This document shows positions 1-9,272 of a DNA stretch of 64,000 bases, one piece after another. The notes beneath the pieces are model-generated. The model saw only the letters and a list, made by a program, of their open reading frames with translations. It was not told the origin of the DNA and ran no database searches. Position numbers and translations under genes: made by a program. The stretch comes from Clostridiaceae bacterium (lineage in GTDB: Bacteria > Bacillota > Clostridia > Oscillospirales > Butyricicoccaceae), in NCBI GenBank assembly GCA_009911355.1, contig QXXE01000019.1:1-64000 (forward strand), in the 5' to 3' direction. Every line of letters begins with the position of its first letter. Within the stretch, counting starts at the first letter, position 1.

Positions 1-169
1 TCTTTTCGGAACTTTTTGTTTCCCTCCGTGCCGGTCAGCTTATTTATAATACCACTCCTTCCGACGATTGTCAACACTTTTTTTACGATTTTTTAAAAAA
101 ATATTTCCGGCCTGTTTCCGGCCCTCCGGGGCGCGCCCCGCGCGCGTCCTGATTTCGGCAAAAATCGGC

Positions 170-198
170 TTGCAAACCCCTCTTCCGCATGGTAAAAT
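170..198 (+). promoter_or_regulatory. sigma-70-type promoter of the ABC exporter gene
   Basis: TTGCAA at 170-175 and TAAAAT at 193-198 are separated by exactly 17 bp. Transcription would start near 205, giving a short leader that contains the G-rich ribosome-binding site at 218-225 in front of the GTG start at 232. Confidence 0.55.
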
Positions 199-231
199 GG
201 GGACACTATGCAAGCTTAGGGGGGGATTCCT

Positions 232-1980
232 GTGCATTCAACGCCAGCGCTGCTGCGGCGCTTCGCACCTTATTTCAAAAAGTACCTCGGCATTTTTTTC
301 CTGGACCTGTTCTGCGCGGGGCTGACCGCGCTGTGTGAGATCGTGTTGCCGCTGCTTGTGCGGTATCTTGCGCAGACGGGCATGGAGGACCTGTCTTTAT
401 TGTCGGCGGGCCTTGTGCTGCGGGTCGGGGCGGTTTACCTGGCCCTGCGCGTGATTGATGTAGTGGCGTATTATTTTATGTGTAACCGTGGGCACATCAT
501 GGGCGCGATGATCGAGACGGACATGCGTACCGACCTGTTCGAGCATCTGCAAACGCTGTCGTTTCATTATTTCGCGAACACGAAGGTGGGGCAGATCATG
601 GCGCGCATCACGTCGGACCTGTTCGACGTAACCGAATTTGCGCATCATTGCCCGGAGGAATTTTTCGTTGCGGGGCTGAAGATCGCGGTTTCCTTTTTCA
701 TATTATGTACGATCAACATCCCGCTGACGCTTTTAATTTTCGTGATGGTGCCGCTGATGATCGTGTGTTCGTCGGTATTCAACACGGGGATGCGGCGCAC
801 TTTCCGGGAAAACCGCGCGCAGGTTGGCGAGATCAACGCGCAGGTTGAGGACTCGCTTCTGGGCGTGCGGGTAGTCAAATCGTTCACAGGCGAAGCGCGG
901 GAGATCGAGAAATTTGGCGCGGGCAATGCGCTCTGGCTGCGCCTGAAGCGGGCGAATTATCGTTGGATGGCGGGTTTCCATGCGACGACGCGGGTGTTTG
1001 ACGGGCTGATGTACTTAGCGGTCATCCTTGCGGGCGGTTTTGCGATGACCGCGGAAGCGATCACGCCCGCCGACCTGATGGCTTATGTGATGTACGTAAC
1101 GACGCTGCTTGCGACTATCCGGCGCATTGTCGAATTCACCGAGCAGTTTCAGCGCGGCATGACGGGCATCGAGCGTTTTTTCGAGATCATGGACGAAAAG
1201 CCGGACATTACGGAGCCGGAAAACGCGGTCGTGCTGAGCCATGCGCGGGGGGACATCCAATTTGAAAACGTGTCGTTTGCATACGCGGACGACCCGGCGC
1301 ATCCCATTTTAGCCAATTTGACGCTGAACATCGAGGCAGGCAGTTCGGTAGCGTTGGTGGGGCCATCGGGCGGGGGCAAGACGACGATCTGCAACCTGAT
1401 CCCGCGTTTTTACGATGTAACGGCGGGGCGGCTGACGATCGACGGGCACGATGTGCGCAGCTTGTCCCTGGGTTCGCTGCGCCGCAGCATCGGCATTGTG
1501 CAGCAGGACGTCTACTTGTTTTCGGGGACGATTTTTGAAAATATTTTGTACGGACGGCCGACGGCCACGCGGGAAGAGGTTATTGAAGCGGCGAAGCGCG
1601 CGGGCGCGCATGAATTCATCCTGCACACACCGGACGGCTATGACACTTACGTAGGCGAGCGTGGGGTCAAGCTGTCAGGCGGGCAAAAGCAGCGCATATC
1701 GATTGCGCGCGTATTTTTGAAGGACCCGCCGATTTTAATCTTAGATGAAGCGACATCGGCGCTGGACAATGAAAGTGAGCGGCTTGTGCAGCAAAGTCTG
1801 ACCCATCTTGCAGAGGGGCGGACGGTCATAACGATTGCGCACCGTCTAACGACGATCCAGGGGGCGGACAATATTGTAGTACTGACCGAGGATGGTGTCG
1901 CGGAGCAGGGGCGGCATGAGGAGCTGCTAGCGCGCGGCGGCGTATACGCAGACCTGCACCACTTCGCCGGGTCGACCTGA
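232..1980 (+). CDS. ABC exporter half-transporter (MsbA/LmrA-type)
   Basis: ATP-driven exporter with the membrane and ATPase domains fused in one 582-residue chain, expected to work as a homodimer in the cytoplasmic membrane. Residues 1-320 form a six-helix type IV exporter membrane domain. The nucleotide-binding domain shows Walker A GPSGGGKTT near residue 377, signature LSGGQKQR near 481 and Walker B ILILDEATSALD near 502, followed by the switch histidine in AHRL. All catalytic motifs are intact and the length is typical. The start is GTG at 232 behind a purine-rich site. It stands alone, so it does not show whether a partner subunit exists, and the substrate (drug, lipid or peptide) cannot be read from the sequence. 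Confidence 0.93.
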   Translation: MHSTPALLRRFAPYFKKYLGIFFLDLFCAGLTALCEIVLPLLVRYLAQTGMEDLSLLSAGLVLRVGAVYLALRVIDVVAYYFMCNRGHIMGAMIETDMRTDLFEHLQTLSFHYFANTKVGQIMARITSDLFDVTEFAHHCPEEFFVAGLKIAVSFFILCTINIPLTLLIFVMVPLMIVCSSVFNTGMRRTFRENRAQVGEINAQVEDSLLGVRVVKSFTGEAREIEKFGAGNALWLRLKRANYRWMAGFHATTRVFDGLMYLAVILAGGFAMTAEAITPADLMAYVMYVTTLLATIRRIVEFTEQFQRGMTGIERFFEIMDEKPDITEPENAVVLSHARGDIQFENVSFAYADDPAHPILANLTLNIEAGSSVALVGPSGGGKTTICNLIPRFYDVTAGRLTIDGHDVRSLSLGSLRRSIGIVQQDVYLFSGTIFENILYGRPTATREEVIEAAKRAGAHEFILHTPDGYDTYVGERGVKLSGGQKQRISIARVFLKDPPILILDEATSALDNESERLVQQSLTHLAEGRTVITIAHRLTTIQGADNIVVLTEDGVAEQGRHEELLARGGVYADLHHFAGST

Positions 1981-2007
1981 TTGTTACTGCCTTCCGCCCG
2001 CCGTTAC

Positions 2008-2108
2008 TGCCACGCGCCTGCGCGGCGGGCGCCAGGGGCGCTGCCCCTTGGAACCCCGGCCCTACGCGGGCAGCGCCAAAGGGGCTAACCCCTTTGGAAT
2101 CCCTTTCC
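2008..2108 (+). repeat. GC-rich interspersed palindromic repeat, copy 1
   Basis: This copy belongs to a chromosomal repeat family. It is built from GC-rich palindromes: a CGCCTGCGCGGCG-like block, GGCCCTACGCGGGC and AAAGGGGCTAACCCCTTT. Related copies lie at 5965-6072, 6120-6227, 10156-10260 (inverted), 12163-12360 and 12576-12684 (inverted). It occupies the gap of about 350 bp between two plus-strand genes; no gene is seen there. Confidence 0.7.
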
Positions 2109-2329
2109 CCGCTGCGGCGGGGGCGGGTGCGCCGCAGACGGCTTCATTCTCCGTGATGCGGCCCGCCAGAACGGCGGCGGGCCGCATCGATTCACGCCCA
2201 GCGAGGCCGTTCGCTCTGTGTATTATTGAAAGAAGCATCTTATAAGCAAGTATAAGTATTAAGTATACGTATTATGAAATGTAATACAGAGCTGTAATAT
2301 TGAGCGCAATCCAGAAAGGCAAAAAAGCG

Positions 2330-3202
2330 ATGTACAATTACAACCCCTTCCAATGGCTCTTAATCTTTTATATATATTGTATATTGGGCTGGCTGTTCGA
2401 GTCAGCCGTTGTCTCCATCCAGCAGCGTCACCTTGTCAACCGCGGTTTTCTGCGCGGCCCGATGCTGCCGATCTACGGCTTCGGCGCGACGATCATGCTC
2501 CATGTTTCCCTCCCGCTGCTGGGTCACCCCGTCGCGATCTACTTTGCGGGGCTTGTCACGGCAACCGCGTTTGAGTACCTGGTCGGCGTGCTGATGGAAA
2601 CCCTATTCAAAGTCCGCTACTGGGACTATTCGGCCCACCGTTTCCAATTCCAGGGGCGCATCTGCTTAGATAGCTCCATTGCCTGGGGTTTTCTCTCGCT
2701 CCTGCTGGCCTACGTGCTGCATAAACCGGTTGCGCAGCTGATTACAGGCTTACCGCGCACATTATCTATCCCGTTCGCGGCTGTAGTAACCGTGCTGTTC
2801 CTCTATGACGTAACCTTGTCAGCGAAAGCGGCCTTTGAATTTGCCGCCGTACTGGAAGAGCTGGAAAAGCTGCGCGCCGAAGCCGAAGGTCTGCGCGTCC
2901 AGCTAAACCTGGGTGTCCGCGAAGCGCAGGACCGCCTGGACGAAGCCCGTGCCCAGCTCCGCGCCGCCCACTCCGAGCTGGAAAGCGGCTTGCGCGGCCG
3001 CATCCAGTCCGCTCGTTCCGCGGAGGATGCCCGCCGCGAGCAGCTTCGCCAGCGCCTCGCCGCCGCCGAAACCCGGCTTGACGAGCACATCCGCCAGCGC
3101 CGCCGCCATTACGCGGCGCTCCTCCACGCGAACCCCAGCGCGCGCAGCACGAAATTCCCCGACGTGCTGCACCTTCTGCACGACCACCGCGACGAGCCCT
3201 GA
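2330..3202 (+). CDS. membrane protein of the putative ABC-permease family (PF06541/CmpB-like) with C-terminal coiled coil
   Basis: A 290-residue protein. Residues 1-165 are a multi-helix membrane region with the family signature: GWLFES near the start, then RGPMLPIYGFGA and the WDYS/FQG.ICL blocks. Residues 175-270 are rich in Glu/Arg/Ala heptads and should be a coiled coil, followed by a short tail. The family name implies an ABC permease, but no ATPase partner is next to it and its role is unknown. The ATG at 2330 is preferred to a TTG at 2300 because AGAAAGG lies 10 nt upstream of it. A strong terminator follows directly. Confidence 0.8.
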   Translation: MYNYNPFQWLLIFYIYCILGWLFESAVVSIQQRHLVNRGFLRGPMLPIYGFGATIMLHVSLPLLGHPVAIYFAGLVTATAFEYLVGVLMETLFKVRYWDYSAHRFQFQGRICLDSSIAWGFLSLLLAYVLHKPVAQLITGLPRTLSIPFAAVVTVLFLYDVTLSAKAAFEFAAVLEELEKLRAEAEGLRVQLNLGVREAQDRLDEARAQLRAAHSELESGLRGRIQSARSAEDARREQLRQRLAAAETRLDEHIRQRRRHYAALLHANPSARSTKFPDVLHLLHDHRDEP

Positions 3203-3207
3203 AACGC

Positions 3208-3247
3208 AAAGCGCCGCCCCTGCAAAGCCGCAGGGACGGCGCTTTTT
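3208..3247 (+). terminator. rho-independent terminator, probably bidirectional
   Basis: A long GC stem (GCGCCGCCCCTGC / GCAGGGACGGCGC, one mismatch) with a 6-nt loop is followed by TTTTT on the plus strand and preceded by AAA, so it can also end the convergent minus-strand gene. Confidence 0.85.
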
Positions 3248-3252
3248 CACAT

Positions 3253-3834
3253 TCAAACCGCAGTTTTATCCGACCACAGCCGCACCCGGTTTTTCTTGAC
3301 CAGATACACGATCTCGGCCTCCCGCATCATGGGCAGATCGAGCATAGAATCGGTATAAAACGCATCGATTTCCGCATTGGGATAGCGCTCGCTGAGCGCT
3401 TTCACTTTATTTTCGTGGTAGCAGAGGAACTCAATGCGCCCCCTGCGCAAGTCGAGCCGCGAGCCGATGTAATGCCGCACCCCAAGCCGCCTGCAAATCT
3501 CGTCGAGCAGAATTTCACACGAGCCGGAGAGGATGAGATCGTCGTCACGTTTCTGCCGCAGGTAAAATTTCTTGATTTTGTGCTCATTCTTATCCCAGAA
3601 TTCGCGCACCAGGCCATCAATATCGTCAAATTCGCGCGCGGCAATCCCGAGTGTCCGTTCCCCGGCGCGCAAAAAGTCCTTATGTGAAATAATGCGCAGC
3701 TTGTACATCAGGCTAAGCCGGATCGCCAGCGGCAAAAAGCGGATCAAATGCGGCTTTTTCCGCATACAGAACAGGAAAAAATCGACCGTGCTGTCGCCGT
3801 CGTATATCGTTTTATCAAAATCATAGATCGTCAT
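3253..3834 (-). CDS. HAD superfamily phosphatase (HAD-IB, SerB/PSP-like)
   Basis: A 193-residue phosphohydrolase of the haloacid dehalogenase fold. Motif I is YDFDKT at residues 4-9 with the nucleophile Asp and the general acid Asp two positions on. Motif II is the LSGS serine region near residue 100. Motif III/IV is YTDSMLDLP near residue 165. The helical cap sits between motifs I and II as in the IB subclass, whose members include phosphoserine phosphatase and lipid phosphatases. The ATG at 3834 puts the catalytic motif right at the N-terminus; the GC-rich open frame upstream is not coding. The substrate is unknown. Confidence 0.82.
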   Translation of the reverse strand: MTIYDFDKTIYDGDSTVDFFLFCMRKKPHLIRFLPLAIRLSLMYKLRIISHKDFLRAGERTLGIAAREFDDIDGLVREFWDKNEHKIKKFYLRQKRDDDLILSGSCEILLDEICRRLGVRHYIGSRLDLRRGRIEFLCYHENKVKALSERYPNAEIDAFYTDSMLDLPMMREAEIVYLVKKNRVRLWSDKTAV

Positions 3835-4098
3835 TCGCTTTTCCGCATCCCCCAGGTCAAAAAATAGTCTGTTACTATTATAGCAGAAAGCGGGCCTGCC
3901 TGCAAATAGAATTTGGGGAAATCTGCAAAATCGACTTGAGCGCGCCCCACCCCCGGACTCCCCCGACGCTCCACCCCTACCCCGGCGGCACTCCACCCCT
4001 GCCCCCCCTCCAATTCCAATCGTCAGCGAAACATCCAGACGCAAACAAGCCGCCGGGCGACAAATCCCGGCGGCCTGCCTGCGATCAGGGGAAACCCC

Positions 4099-5229
4099 TC
4101 ACTTTTCTGTAACCTTCCAAGTCCGGTCGTCAATCGTGACCGAAACCAGCTGATCCATATCGATCATGTGGTCAAATGTCATACTGCACAGTACAGGGTC
4201 TATAAGAGTAACGTATGTCTGGTCAAGACCAGCACGGATAAGATGTCCATCCTCATCCATCTCTGTATCCATCACAAGCACAGTATAATCCGTACCGTCT
4301 GCGAAATGCAGCACGATTTTATCGCGCGCCTGCGACAGCAGCGGGTAATTGTACCGCAGCCCGATTTCGCTGACGCTGATCTCCCATTCGCCGTTTTCAT
4401 TCGTTGCCTGCCAGCTCTTCGGCGCACTGCCCAGCGGGACTTCTATTGTTTCGGTCAGCGCCGCGTGATATTTTCCTTCTCTCTGAAGCCGGTAAAGTGT
4501 CTCGTTATACACGCCAACCCCATTCTGTCTTGCCGCATCCAGTTCCTTCTGTACCTCCGCAGACGGCTCGGTAAAGTCATCGATGCAAATCTTCAACCCT
4601 GTAATTTCGTCAGATTTGTCGCCCCTGATGGCATAGACTGCATAAAGATATGTGCGTTCCGGCGTGCTGCGTTCCAGGTCTATGTACTTCACCGACGCAT
4701 CGAAATAGTTCCCATCCGAGCGCAACAGTTTAAGGTACACGCCCGCATCCTCCCAGTCGGGCATTTTGCCGCTCCACAGGTGCCTGCCGCCCGAACCCTC
4801 AGCATGCAGCCCCTTCCCATTCTTGGGGTTGTCGACCGTAACTTCCAGCACGCCCATACGGGTCACCGGGTCATAGCAGTTGCGCCCGATGGTAAAGGTA
4901 AAGCCTCTGCATTCCAGCTTTTGCGGCACGGCTGCATCCTCCTGCGCCGCCGGTTCCCCAGCCTGCTCCTGACCACTGCCGAAGACCGCGCGGAAAAAGT
5001 CTGCAAACACAGCGTTTGAGCCGCTCGCATAGCCCGCCATCGCGGTTGTCGCGAGCGCCGCTGCAATCAGCGCGCCCACAACGGTTTTCCTTGCAATAGA
5101 TGTAACGTTCATAGGTTCCTCCTGTTTTTCACTGGCACGCGCACGCACCTGTGCATAGGTTTCCTGAAGTCGCCGCTCAACCACCGGCGGCAGCTCAGGC
5201 TGTCGTTTCAATTCATCTTGCCACCGCAT
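4099..5229 (-). CDS. DUF4179-type membrane protein, probable anti-sigma factor
   Basis: A 376-residue single-pass membrane protein. The cytoplasmic N-terminus (about 40 residues) resembles a short anti-sigma segment, and the membrane helix is near residues 47-66. The rest is a large extracytoplasmic DUF4179-like region with beta-rich character. The ATG at 5229 is chosen because AAGGAGG lies 8 nt upstream; the frame is open further up but without a better site. It overlaps the end of the sigma gene by 17 nt, so the two are translationally coupled. In Clostridia this order marks a sigma/anti-sigma pair. The signal sensed is not evident. Confidence 0.7.
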   Translation of the reverse strand: MRWQDELKRQPELPPVVERRLQETYAQVRARASEKQEEPMNVTSIARKTVVGALIAAALATTAMAGYASGSNAVFADFFRAVFGSGQEQAGEPAAQEDAAVPQKLECRGFTFTIGRNCYDPVTRMGVLEVTVDNPKNGKGLHAEGSGGRHLWSGKMPDWEDAGVYLKLLRSDGNYFDASVKYIDLERSTPERTYLYAVYAIRGDKSDEITGLKICIDDFTEPSAEVQKELDAARQNGVGVYNETLYRLQREGKYHAALTETIEVPLGSAPKSWQATNENGEWEISVSEIGLRYNYPLLSQARDKIVLHFADGTDYTVLVMDTEMDEDGHLIRAGLDQTYVTLIDPVLCSMTFDHMIDMDQLVSVTIDDRTWKVTEK

Positions 5230-5746
5230 GCTGAGCGCCTCCTTCTTGCTGTTCATAGAGCCGTTTTGCTGCTTCCCGCCCGCGCCTGAGCCTCGACTTA
5301 ATGGTTTCAGGCTCCATACCGAGCATCTCAGCGATTTCCTTCACCCGGAACCCCTCGCCGTAATAGAGCAGCAGGGGCAGGCGGTATTTTTCGTCGAGAG
5401 CGCTCAAGAAGTCGCAGAATTCCATCTCATCCCTTGCGGGGTCGGTATAGGGCTGTTCCGGGAGCGATTCTGCGGGGGTACAGCGCTGCCGCTGCCGGAC
5501 GATATCGTTGCATTTATTGATGAGGATACGGGTCAGCCAGGTTTTGAAATAGTGTGGCTTTTGGAGCCTGCCGATCTGTTCAAAGCAGGCAAGAACGGTT
5601 TCCTGCATCGCATCGGCGATATCGTTTTCGTCCCAAAAGAAACCTTTTGCGACGCGGTAGAGCGCCAATTTATGCATTTCCATCAATTCCACGAAAGCGT
5701 CTGGGTCATTTTTCTGCGCGCGGCGGACTAGTTGGGCTTCGGTCAT
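5213..5746 (-). CDS. ECF-type sigma-70 family RNA polymerase sigma factor
   Basis: A 177-residue extracytoplasmic-function sigma factor. Region 2 spans about residues 10-80 (DAFVELMEMHK, DIADAMQETVL, FKTWLTRILINKC) and region 4 about 115-165 (YRLPLLLYYGEGFRVKEIAEM followed by the helix-turn-helix ETIKSRLRRGR). Start ATG at 5746 has GGAGTG upstream. The long GC-rich open frame beyond it runs through palindromic repeats and is not coding. It is followed by its likely membrane-bound anti-sigma partner. Confidence 0.9.
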   Translation of the reverse strand: MTEAQLVRRAQKNDPDAFVELMEMHKLALYRVAKGFFWDENDIADAMQETVLACFEQIGRLQKPHYFKTWLTRILINKCNDIVRQRQRCTPAESLPEQPYTDPARDEMEFCDFLSALDEKYRLPLLLYYGEGFRVKEIAEMLGMEPETIKSRLRRGREAAKRLYEQQEGGAQHAVAR

Positions 5747-6370
5747 ATCGTCGCACACTCCTTTCCGCCGCCAGCCCCTGCATGGTGGGAGAAGCATGTC
5801 GGCAATTGTTTTGCAGCTGCGCCCATTAGACGCAGGTACGCAGCGTTTGGGGTCACACCGCAAAAAAACTTCCAGCGCCCCGCGCCTACGCCCTGCCCCC
5901 GCGCCTACGGGTTCCCGGCAGGATTCCACTCTCCTCTCTCCCGGCAGGGCACTGCCCCTACCCCCGCGCCTACGCGGCGAGCGGCAGGGTTCCACCCTGC
6001 ACCCGGGCCCTGCGCGGGCAGCGCCAGAGGGGCTAGCCCCTCTGGACACCCTTTCTCGCCTGCGGGCGGGACGCTGGCTTCTCCCACCCTTCACTCCCCG
6101 AGCTCCGCCCTCCACCCCGCGCCTACGCGGCGAGCGGCAGGGTTCCACCCTGCACCCGGGCCCTGCGCGGGCAGCGCCAGAGGGGCTAACCCCTCTGGAC
6201 TCCCTTTTTCGCCTGCGGGCGGGACGGGGCCTTCACCCGCCGTTCACGCCCAGGGCTCCAGCCCGCCAGAACGGCGGCGGGCCGGAGCGGCCGCCCCGCC
6301 AACTCTTAATACCTCTCGCAAAAAGCAGCAAGGACGCCAGCGCAGCGCCAACGTCCCCGTCCCAGCCGAG
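5747..6370. repeat. non-coding gap with two direct copies of the GC-rich repeat
   Basis: No convincing gene lies in this 620-bp gap. Two nearly identical units of about 107 bp sit at 5965-6072 and 6120-6227. Each runs through CGCCTACGCGGCGAGCGGC, GCAGGGTTCCACCCTGC, GGCCCTGCGCGGGC and CCAGAGGGGCTARCCCCTCTGG. The palindromes would fold into three successive hairpins in RNA or single-stranded DNA. They are chromosomal repeats, not phage DNA. Confidence 0.75.
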
Positions 6371-7174
6371 TCAGCCATTCAGCCCGGCCTTTTCATATAA
6401 GTTGTAGAAATGGTGGGTGGGTCCGCAGCCCTTCCCCAGCGGCAGGGCGTGCCGGATCGCCGTCGTCACATACGCTTTCGCGTCCTCCACCGCCGCCGTG
6501 AGGTCTTTCCCCCGCGCGAGGTTCGCCGCAATCGCCGACGACAGGGTACACCCCGTCCCATGCGTGTTTTTGGTGTCAATCCGTTCGCTGCGGAACTCCC
6601 AGAACCGTTCCCCGTCGAACAGCGTATCGGCAGCATCCCCGGCCGCGTGCCCGCCCTTGACCAGCACCGCGCGGCAGCCCATATGGTGGATACGCCGCGC
6701 GGCCTCCCGCGCGTCCTCCAATGACACAATTTTCATCCCTGCGATGCACTCCGCCTCGGGGATATTGGGTGTCAGCACGTCGGCAAGCGGCAGCACCTCC
6801 GCCGCCAGCGTATCAATCGCCGATGGGTCCATCAGCGCGCATCCGTTTTTCGCGTACATGACGGGGTCGATCACCACATTCCGCGGCTGGTATTCCCGCA
6901 GCTTCGCCGCAACCGCCCGCATACAGGCCGGGGTCGACAGCATCCCGATCTTGACCGCGTCGGGCGGGATATCCTCAAACACCGCGTCAATCTGCGCCCC
7001 GATCATTTCCGGCGTGATATCCTGAATCTGTATCACGCGGGCGGTATTCTCCGCAACCACCGACACAATCGCGCTCATCCCAAACACGCCGTGCGCGCAA
7101 AATGTTTTCAAGTCCGCCTGGACGCCCGCGCCGCCCGAGCAGTCCGAGCCCGCAATCGTAAGTGCTGTTTTCAT
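6371..7174 (-). CDS. thiD: hydroxymethylpyrimidine/phosphomethylpyrimidine kinase ThiD
   Basis: Phosphorylates HMP and HMP-phosphate to HMP-pyrophosphate in thiamine biosynthesis and salvage (ribokinase fold, cytoplasmic). The 267-residue length is typical. The N-terminus [20 protein letters not shown] holds the substrate-binding residues, DPVMYAKNG is the central loop, and [15 protein letters not shown] near residue 210 is the anion-hole/catalytic-base motif. Start ATG at 7174 overlaps the TGA of the upstream pyrophosphokinase gene (ATGA), so the genes are coupled. It is the last gene of a TPP-riboswitch operon tenA-thiN-thiD. Confidence 0.95.
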   Translation of the reverse strand: MKTALTIAGSDCSGGAGVQADLKTFCAHGVFGMSAIVSVVAENTARVIQIQDITPEMIGAQIDAVFEDIPPDAVKIGMLSTPACMRAVAAKLREYQPRNVVIDPVMYAKNGCALMDPSAIDTLAAEVLPLADVLTPNIPEAECIAGMKIVSLEDAREAARRIHHMGCRAVLVKGGHAAGDAADTLFDGERFWEFRSERIDTKNTHGTGCTLSSAIAANLARGKDLTAAVEDAKAYVTTAIRHALPLGKGCGPTHHFYNLYEKAGLNG

Positions 7175-7800
7175 CGTTCCCTTGCCTCCAACGTGTAAAT
7201 AATAAGCAAAACGCCCTCTTTGACCGAAATTTCGGCTTCTTCCCCAGTGAATTCGTTGCTGACCCCGATCGGGTAATCGTTCGTCATGGTATAGTTTTCG
7301 AGCCGGTATTTCAGCCCTGTTTCGCAAACGCCTGTGCTTTCCCCGCTCATGGAAAAGACCGAAACAAAGCCCTGAGAGCCCGCCGCGAACCGGACGCTGC
7401 CGCCCGAAACCACAGTGAACACCTCGTCCCGTCCGACCAGCCACCCGCGCCCGCCGCCCTTCGCAAGCATCACAAGGTTTTGCACGTTCGCCATCGTGTG
7501 GGCCGTCCTCCCGCCCGTGCCGCCATAGATCACAAAGCGCTCATAGCCGCGCGCCTGCCCCATCCGGATCGCCGCAAGGGTGTCCGTCTCGTCCTTCACA
7601 GGGTTCAGCCGGACAAGCCCCGGGTGCGCGGGCGCTGCGCCGAGCGAATCGAAATCCCCGATCACAAGATCAGGGTTTAGCGACTGTTTTTCCAGGTACG
7701 CATACCCGCCGTCCGCCGCAATCAGCAAGTCCCCCGGCTGCGGCTGCGGCGGGTTGCGGGGCGGCTCACCCGCCCCCATGATATAACACAATTTACGCAT
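7171..7800 (-). CDS. thiN: thiamine pyrophosphokinase
   Basis: Transfers pyrophosphate from ATP to thiamine to give TPP. The 209-residue protein shows AADGGYAYL and IGDFDSLG in the first third (catalytic Asp residues), [10 protein letters not shown] and the [18 protein letters not shown] block, then a C-terminal beta-barrel thiamine-binding domain ending GVLLIIYT. Start ATG at 7800 overlaps the end of tenA by 8 nt, and the stop overlaps thiD. With TenA and ThiD this makes a salvage module that takes up degraded or free thiamine precursors. Confidence 0.93.
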   Translation of the reverse strand: MRKLCYIMGAGEPPRNPPQPQPGDLLIAADGGYAYLEKQSLNPDLVIGDFDSLGAAPAHPGLVRLNPVKDETDTLAAIRMGQARGYERFVIYGGTGGRTAHTMANVQNLVMLAKGGGRGWLVGRDEVFTVVSGGSVRFAAGSQGFVSVFSMSGESTGVCETGLKYRLENYTMTNDYPIGVSNEFTGEEAEISVKEGVLLIIYTLEARER

Positions 7801-8443
7801 AAGCCATATCCCAAAACGCCAGCTCGTGCTCGCTCGCACGGCGGAAAATCCATTGCAGCCGATCCCTGCGCGCCCCCGGCAGGCCGCTGCAAAGCCCCTC
7901 GGCGTACACGCCCAGCGTCTCGCAGACCTGCCGGTAGCCCTCCCCGGTGTACTCCGACACCACATACCAGTAAGGCTGTTCGCGCACGCCCGGATAGCGC
8001 TGTAACAAATTATCAAATAAATAGAAGTAGCTGAGCGTGCAGGGCAGCGTCGCCATCATGATTTCGGGGAGCCCGCCAACCGCCGCCTCGCCGAGCATGA
8101 ACCGGGTGTAATCGCGGCAGGCCGGGAGCGCGGGCATGCTGTCGGCCTGCCCCTCGGAAATGCCGTGTTCCCGCAGCCAGCGCACCCGCGCCGCCGACTC
8201 CCGCTCAGTGACAAAGCCCAGCTGGCTGTAAAACATGCGGAGGTCGCGGTAAGTCTCCGAGCGCTGGATGCCCACGCCAAACACGCGCGCATACTCGCGC
8301 AAGTAAATTGAATCCTGTACGATATAGTTGGTAAATTTCCGTTCCGGAAGCCTCCCCTCGTGCAGCTCCAGCAAGAACGGATGCCGCAGGCACTGTTCCC
8401 AAAGGTCCATTGCGCCTTCGACGGCTTCGCGAATAAAAGGCAT
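7793..8443 (-). CDS. tenA: TenA-family thiaminase II / aminopyrimidine aminohydrolase
   Basis: Hydrolyses aminopyrimidine breakdown products of thiamine so that HMP can be reused. The 216-residue all-helical protein has the family pattern: HPFL.EL..G.LP, then Y..QD..YL near residue 40, a central Cys in LPACRDY, and the YW.V..Y.GE block followed by the C-terminal FWDMAY. Start ATG at 8443 has GGGAGGGGAATGCC upstream; an in-frame ATG 24 nt further up lacks spacing. It is the first gene after the TPP riboswitch and heads the operon. Confidence 0.93.
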   Translation of the reverse strand: MPFIREAVEGAMDLWEQCLRHPFLLELHEGRLPERKFTNYIVQDSIYLREYARVFGVGIQRSETYRDLRMFYSQLGFVTERESAARVRWLREHGISEGQADSMPALPACRDYTRFMLGEAAVGGLPEIMMATLPCTLSYFYLFDNLLQRYPGVREQPYWYVVSEYTGEGYRQVCETLGVYAEGLCSGLPGARRDRLQWIFRRASEHELAFWDMAYA

Positions 8444-8465
8444 GGCATTCCCCTCCCAAAAAGGC

Positions 8466-8497
8466 AAAATAAAAAGATGCTCCGGGAAAGAAGCATC
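8466..8497 (-). terminator. intrinsic terminator of the TPP riboswitch expression platform
   Basis: Read on the minus strand, GATGCTTC and GGAGCATC form a stem with a short pyrimidine loop, followed by TTTTTATTTT just before tenA. Located between the aptamer and the first gene, it fits transcriptional attenuation when TPP is bound. Confidence 0.8.
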
Positions 8498-8545
8498 GGC
8501 CTTTTGCGGGAGGGCTGCACGCCGCGCGCACGCCTGCCCGACACC

Positions 8546-8630
8546 GATTTACTTCCTACGCCGGTCTTAACCGTCAGGTTCAAAGGGTCGGGCTCGCGCC
8601 CTCTCAACTACATCAGTACCCCTGTAAATC
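8546..8630 (-). promoter_or_regulatory. TPP (thiamine pyrophosphate) riboswitch aptamer
   Basis: The minus strand shows the THI-box order: P1 arms GATTTAC / GTAAATC, the AGGGGTACTGA segment, GTTGAGAGGGC with a GC hairpin, then GACCCTTTGAACCTGA and GGCGTAGGAAGT. These are the pyrimidine-sensing and pyrophosphate-sensing helices of the aptamer. A terminator lies 50-80 nt downstream before tenA. High TPP should stop transcription of tenA-thiN-thiD. Confidence 0.95.
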
Positions 8631-8723
8631 TGTCGCACTTATTATATCGCACCGCCGCAGCCCTGTCAAGGCCGCGAAAAGCATTTCCAAAAAAACCCGC
8701 CATCCAGAGAACGGCACCACACC

Positions 8724-8765
8724 AAAACGGGGACACAGAAGCCCGAAATCGGCTTTGCATCCCCG
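8724..8765 (-). terminator. rho-independent terminator after ispF
   Basis: The minus strand has a long stem from CGGGGATGCAAAGCC to GGCTTCTGTGTCCCCG followed by TTTT. It separates ispD-ispF from the thiamine operon promoter region. Confidence 0.8.
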
Positions 8766-8795
8766 TCTGGCGCTTCCAAACCGCGCCAGAAAACT

Positions 8796-9272
8796 TCATC
8801 TTTCAATCAAACAGACCGCATGGGCGGCAATGCCGAGCCCTTCGCCGGTAAACCCGAGCCCCTCCTCGGTGGTTGCCTTGACTGAAACGCAGCCGCAGTC
8901 GAGCCTGAGCGCCTGCGCGATGGCAGCGCGCATGGCCGGGATATGCGGCTTCATTTTGGGTGCCTGGGCAAGAATCGTCGCGTCGATATTGACAACCGAA
9001 AAGCCCTCTTTCTGGAGCAGCGCGCCGACCTCGCGCAGCAGGGCGATAGAATCCGCGCCCGCATAGGCGGGGTCGGTATCGGGGAAATGCTGCCCGATAT
9101 CGCCGAGCGCCGCCGCCCCCAGCAGGGCGTCCATGACAGCGTGTACCAGCACATCCGCGTCGGAGTGGCCCAAAAGCCCTTTTTCATAGGGGATCACGAC
9201 CCCGCCGAGGATGCACCTGCGCCCCGGCACAAGCCGGTGAACGTCGTAGCCGTGCCCAATCCGGAACCCCAT
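8796..9272 (-). CDS. ispF: 2-C-methyl-D-erythritol 2,4-cyclodiphosphate synthase
   Basis: Fifth step of the MEP isoprenoid pathway, forming MEcPP with release of CMP (trimer, Zn and Mg dependent). The 158-residue length is standard. Metal ligands are in GYDVHRL near residues 8-14 and [13 protein letters not shown] near 34-46; [11 protein letters not shown] and [16 protein letters not shown] complete the active site between subunits. The ATG overlaps the TAA of ispD (TAATG), so the pair is coupled. Confidence 0.96.
   Translation of the reverse strand: MGFRIGHGYDVHRLVPGRRCILGGVVIPYEKGLLGHSDADVLVHAVMDALLGAAALGDIGQHFPDTDPAYAGADSIALLREVGALLQKEGFSVVNIDATILAQAPKMKPHIPAMRAAIAQALRLDCGCVSVKATTEEGLGFTGEGLGIAAHAVCLIER

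Noticed and set aside
2048-2245. Short plus-strand gene in the repeat-rich gap after the ABC gene
   Set aside because: It is made of the palindromic repeat, has no ribosome site, and similar frames appear in every repeat copy.
4168-5019. Plus-strand open frame opposite the DUF4179 gene
   Set aside because: No start signal or family; the minus-strand protein has a membrane helix, ribosome site and a coupled sigma gene.
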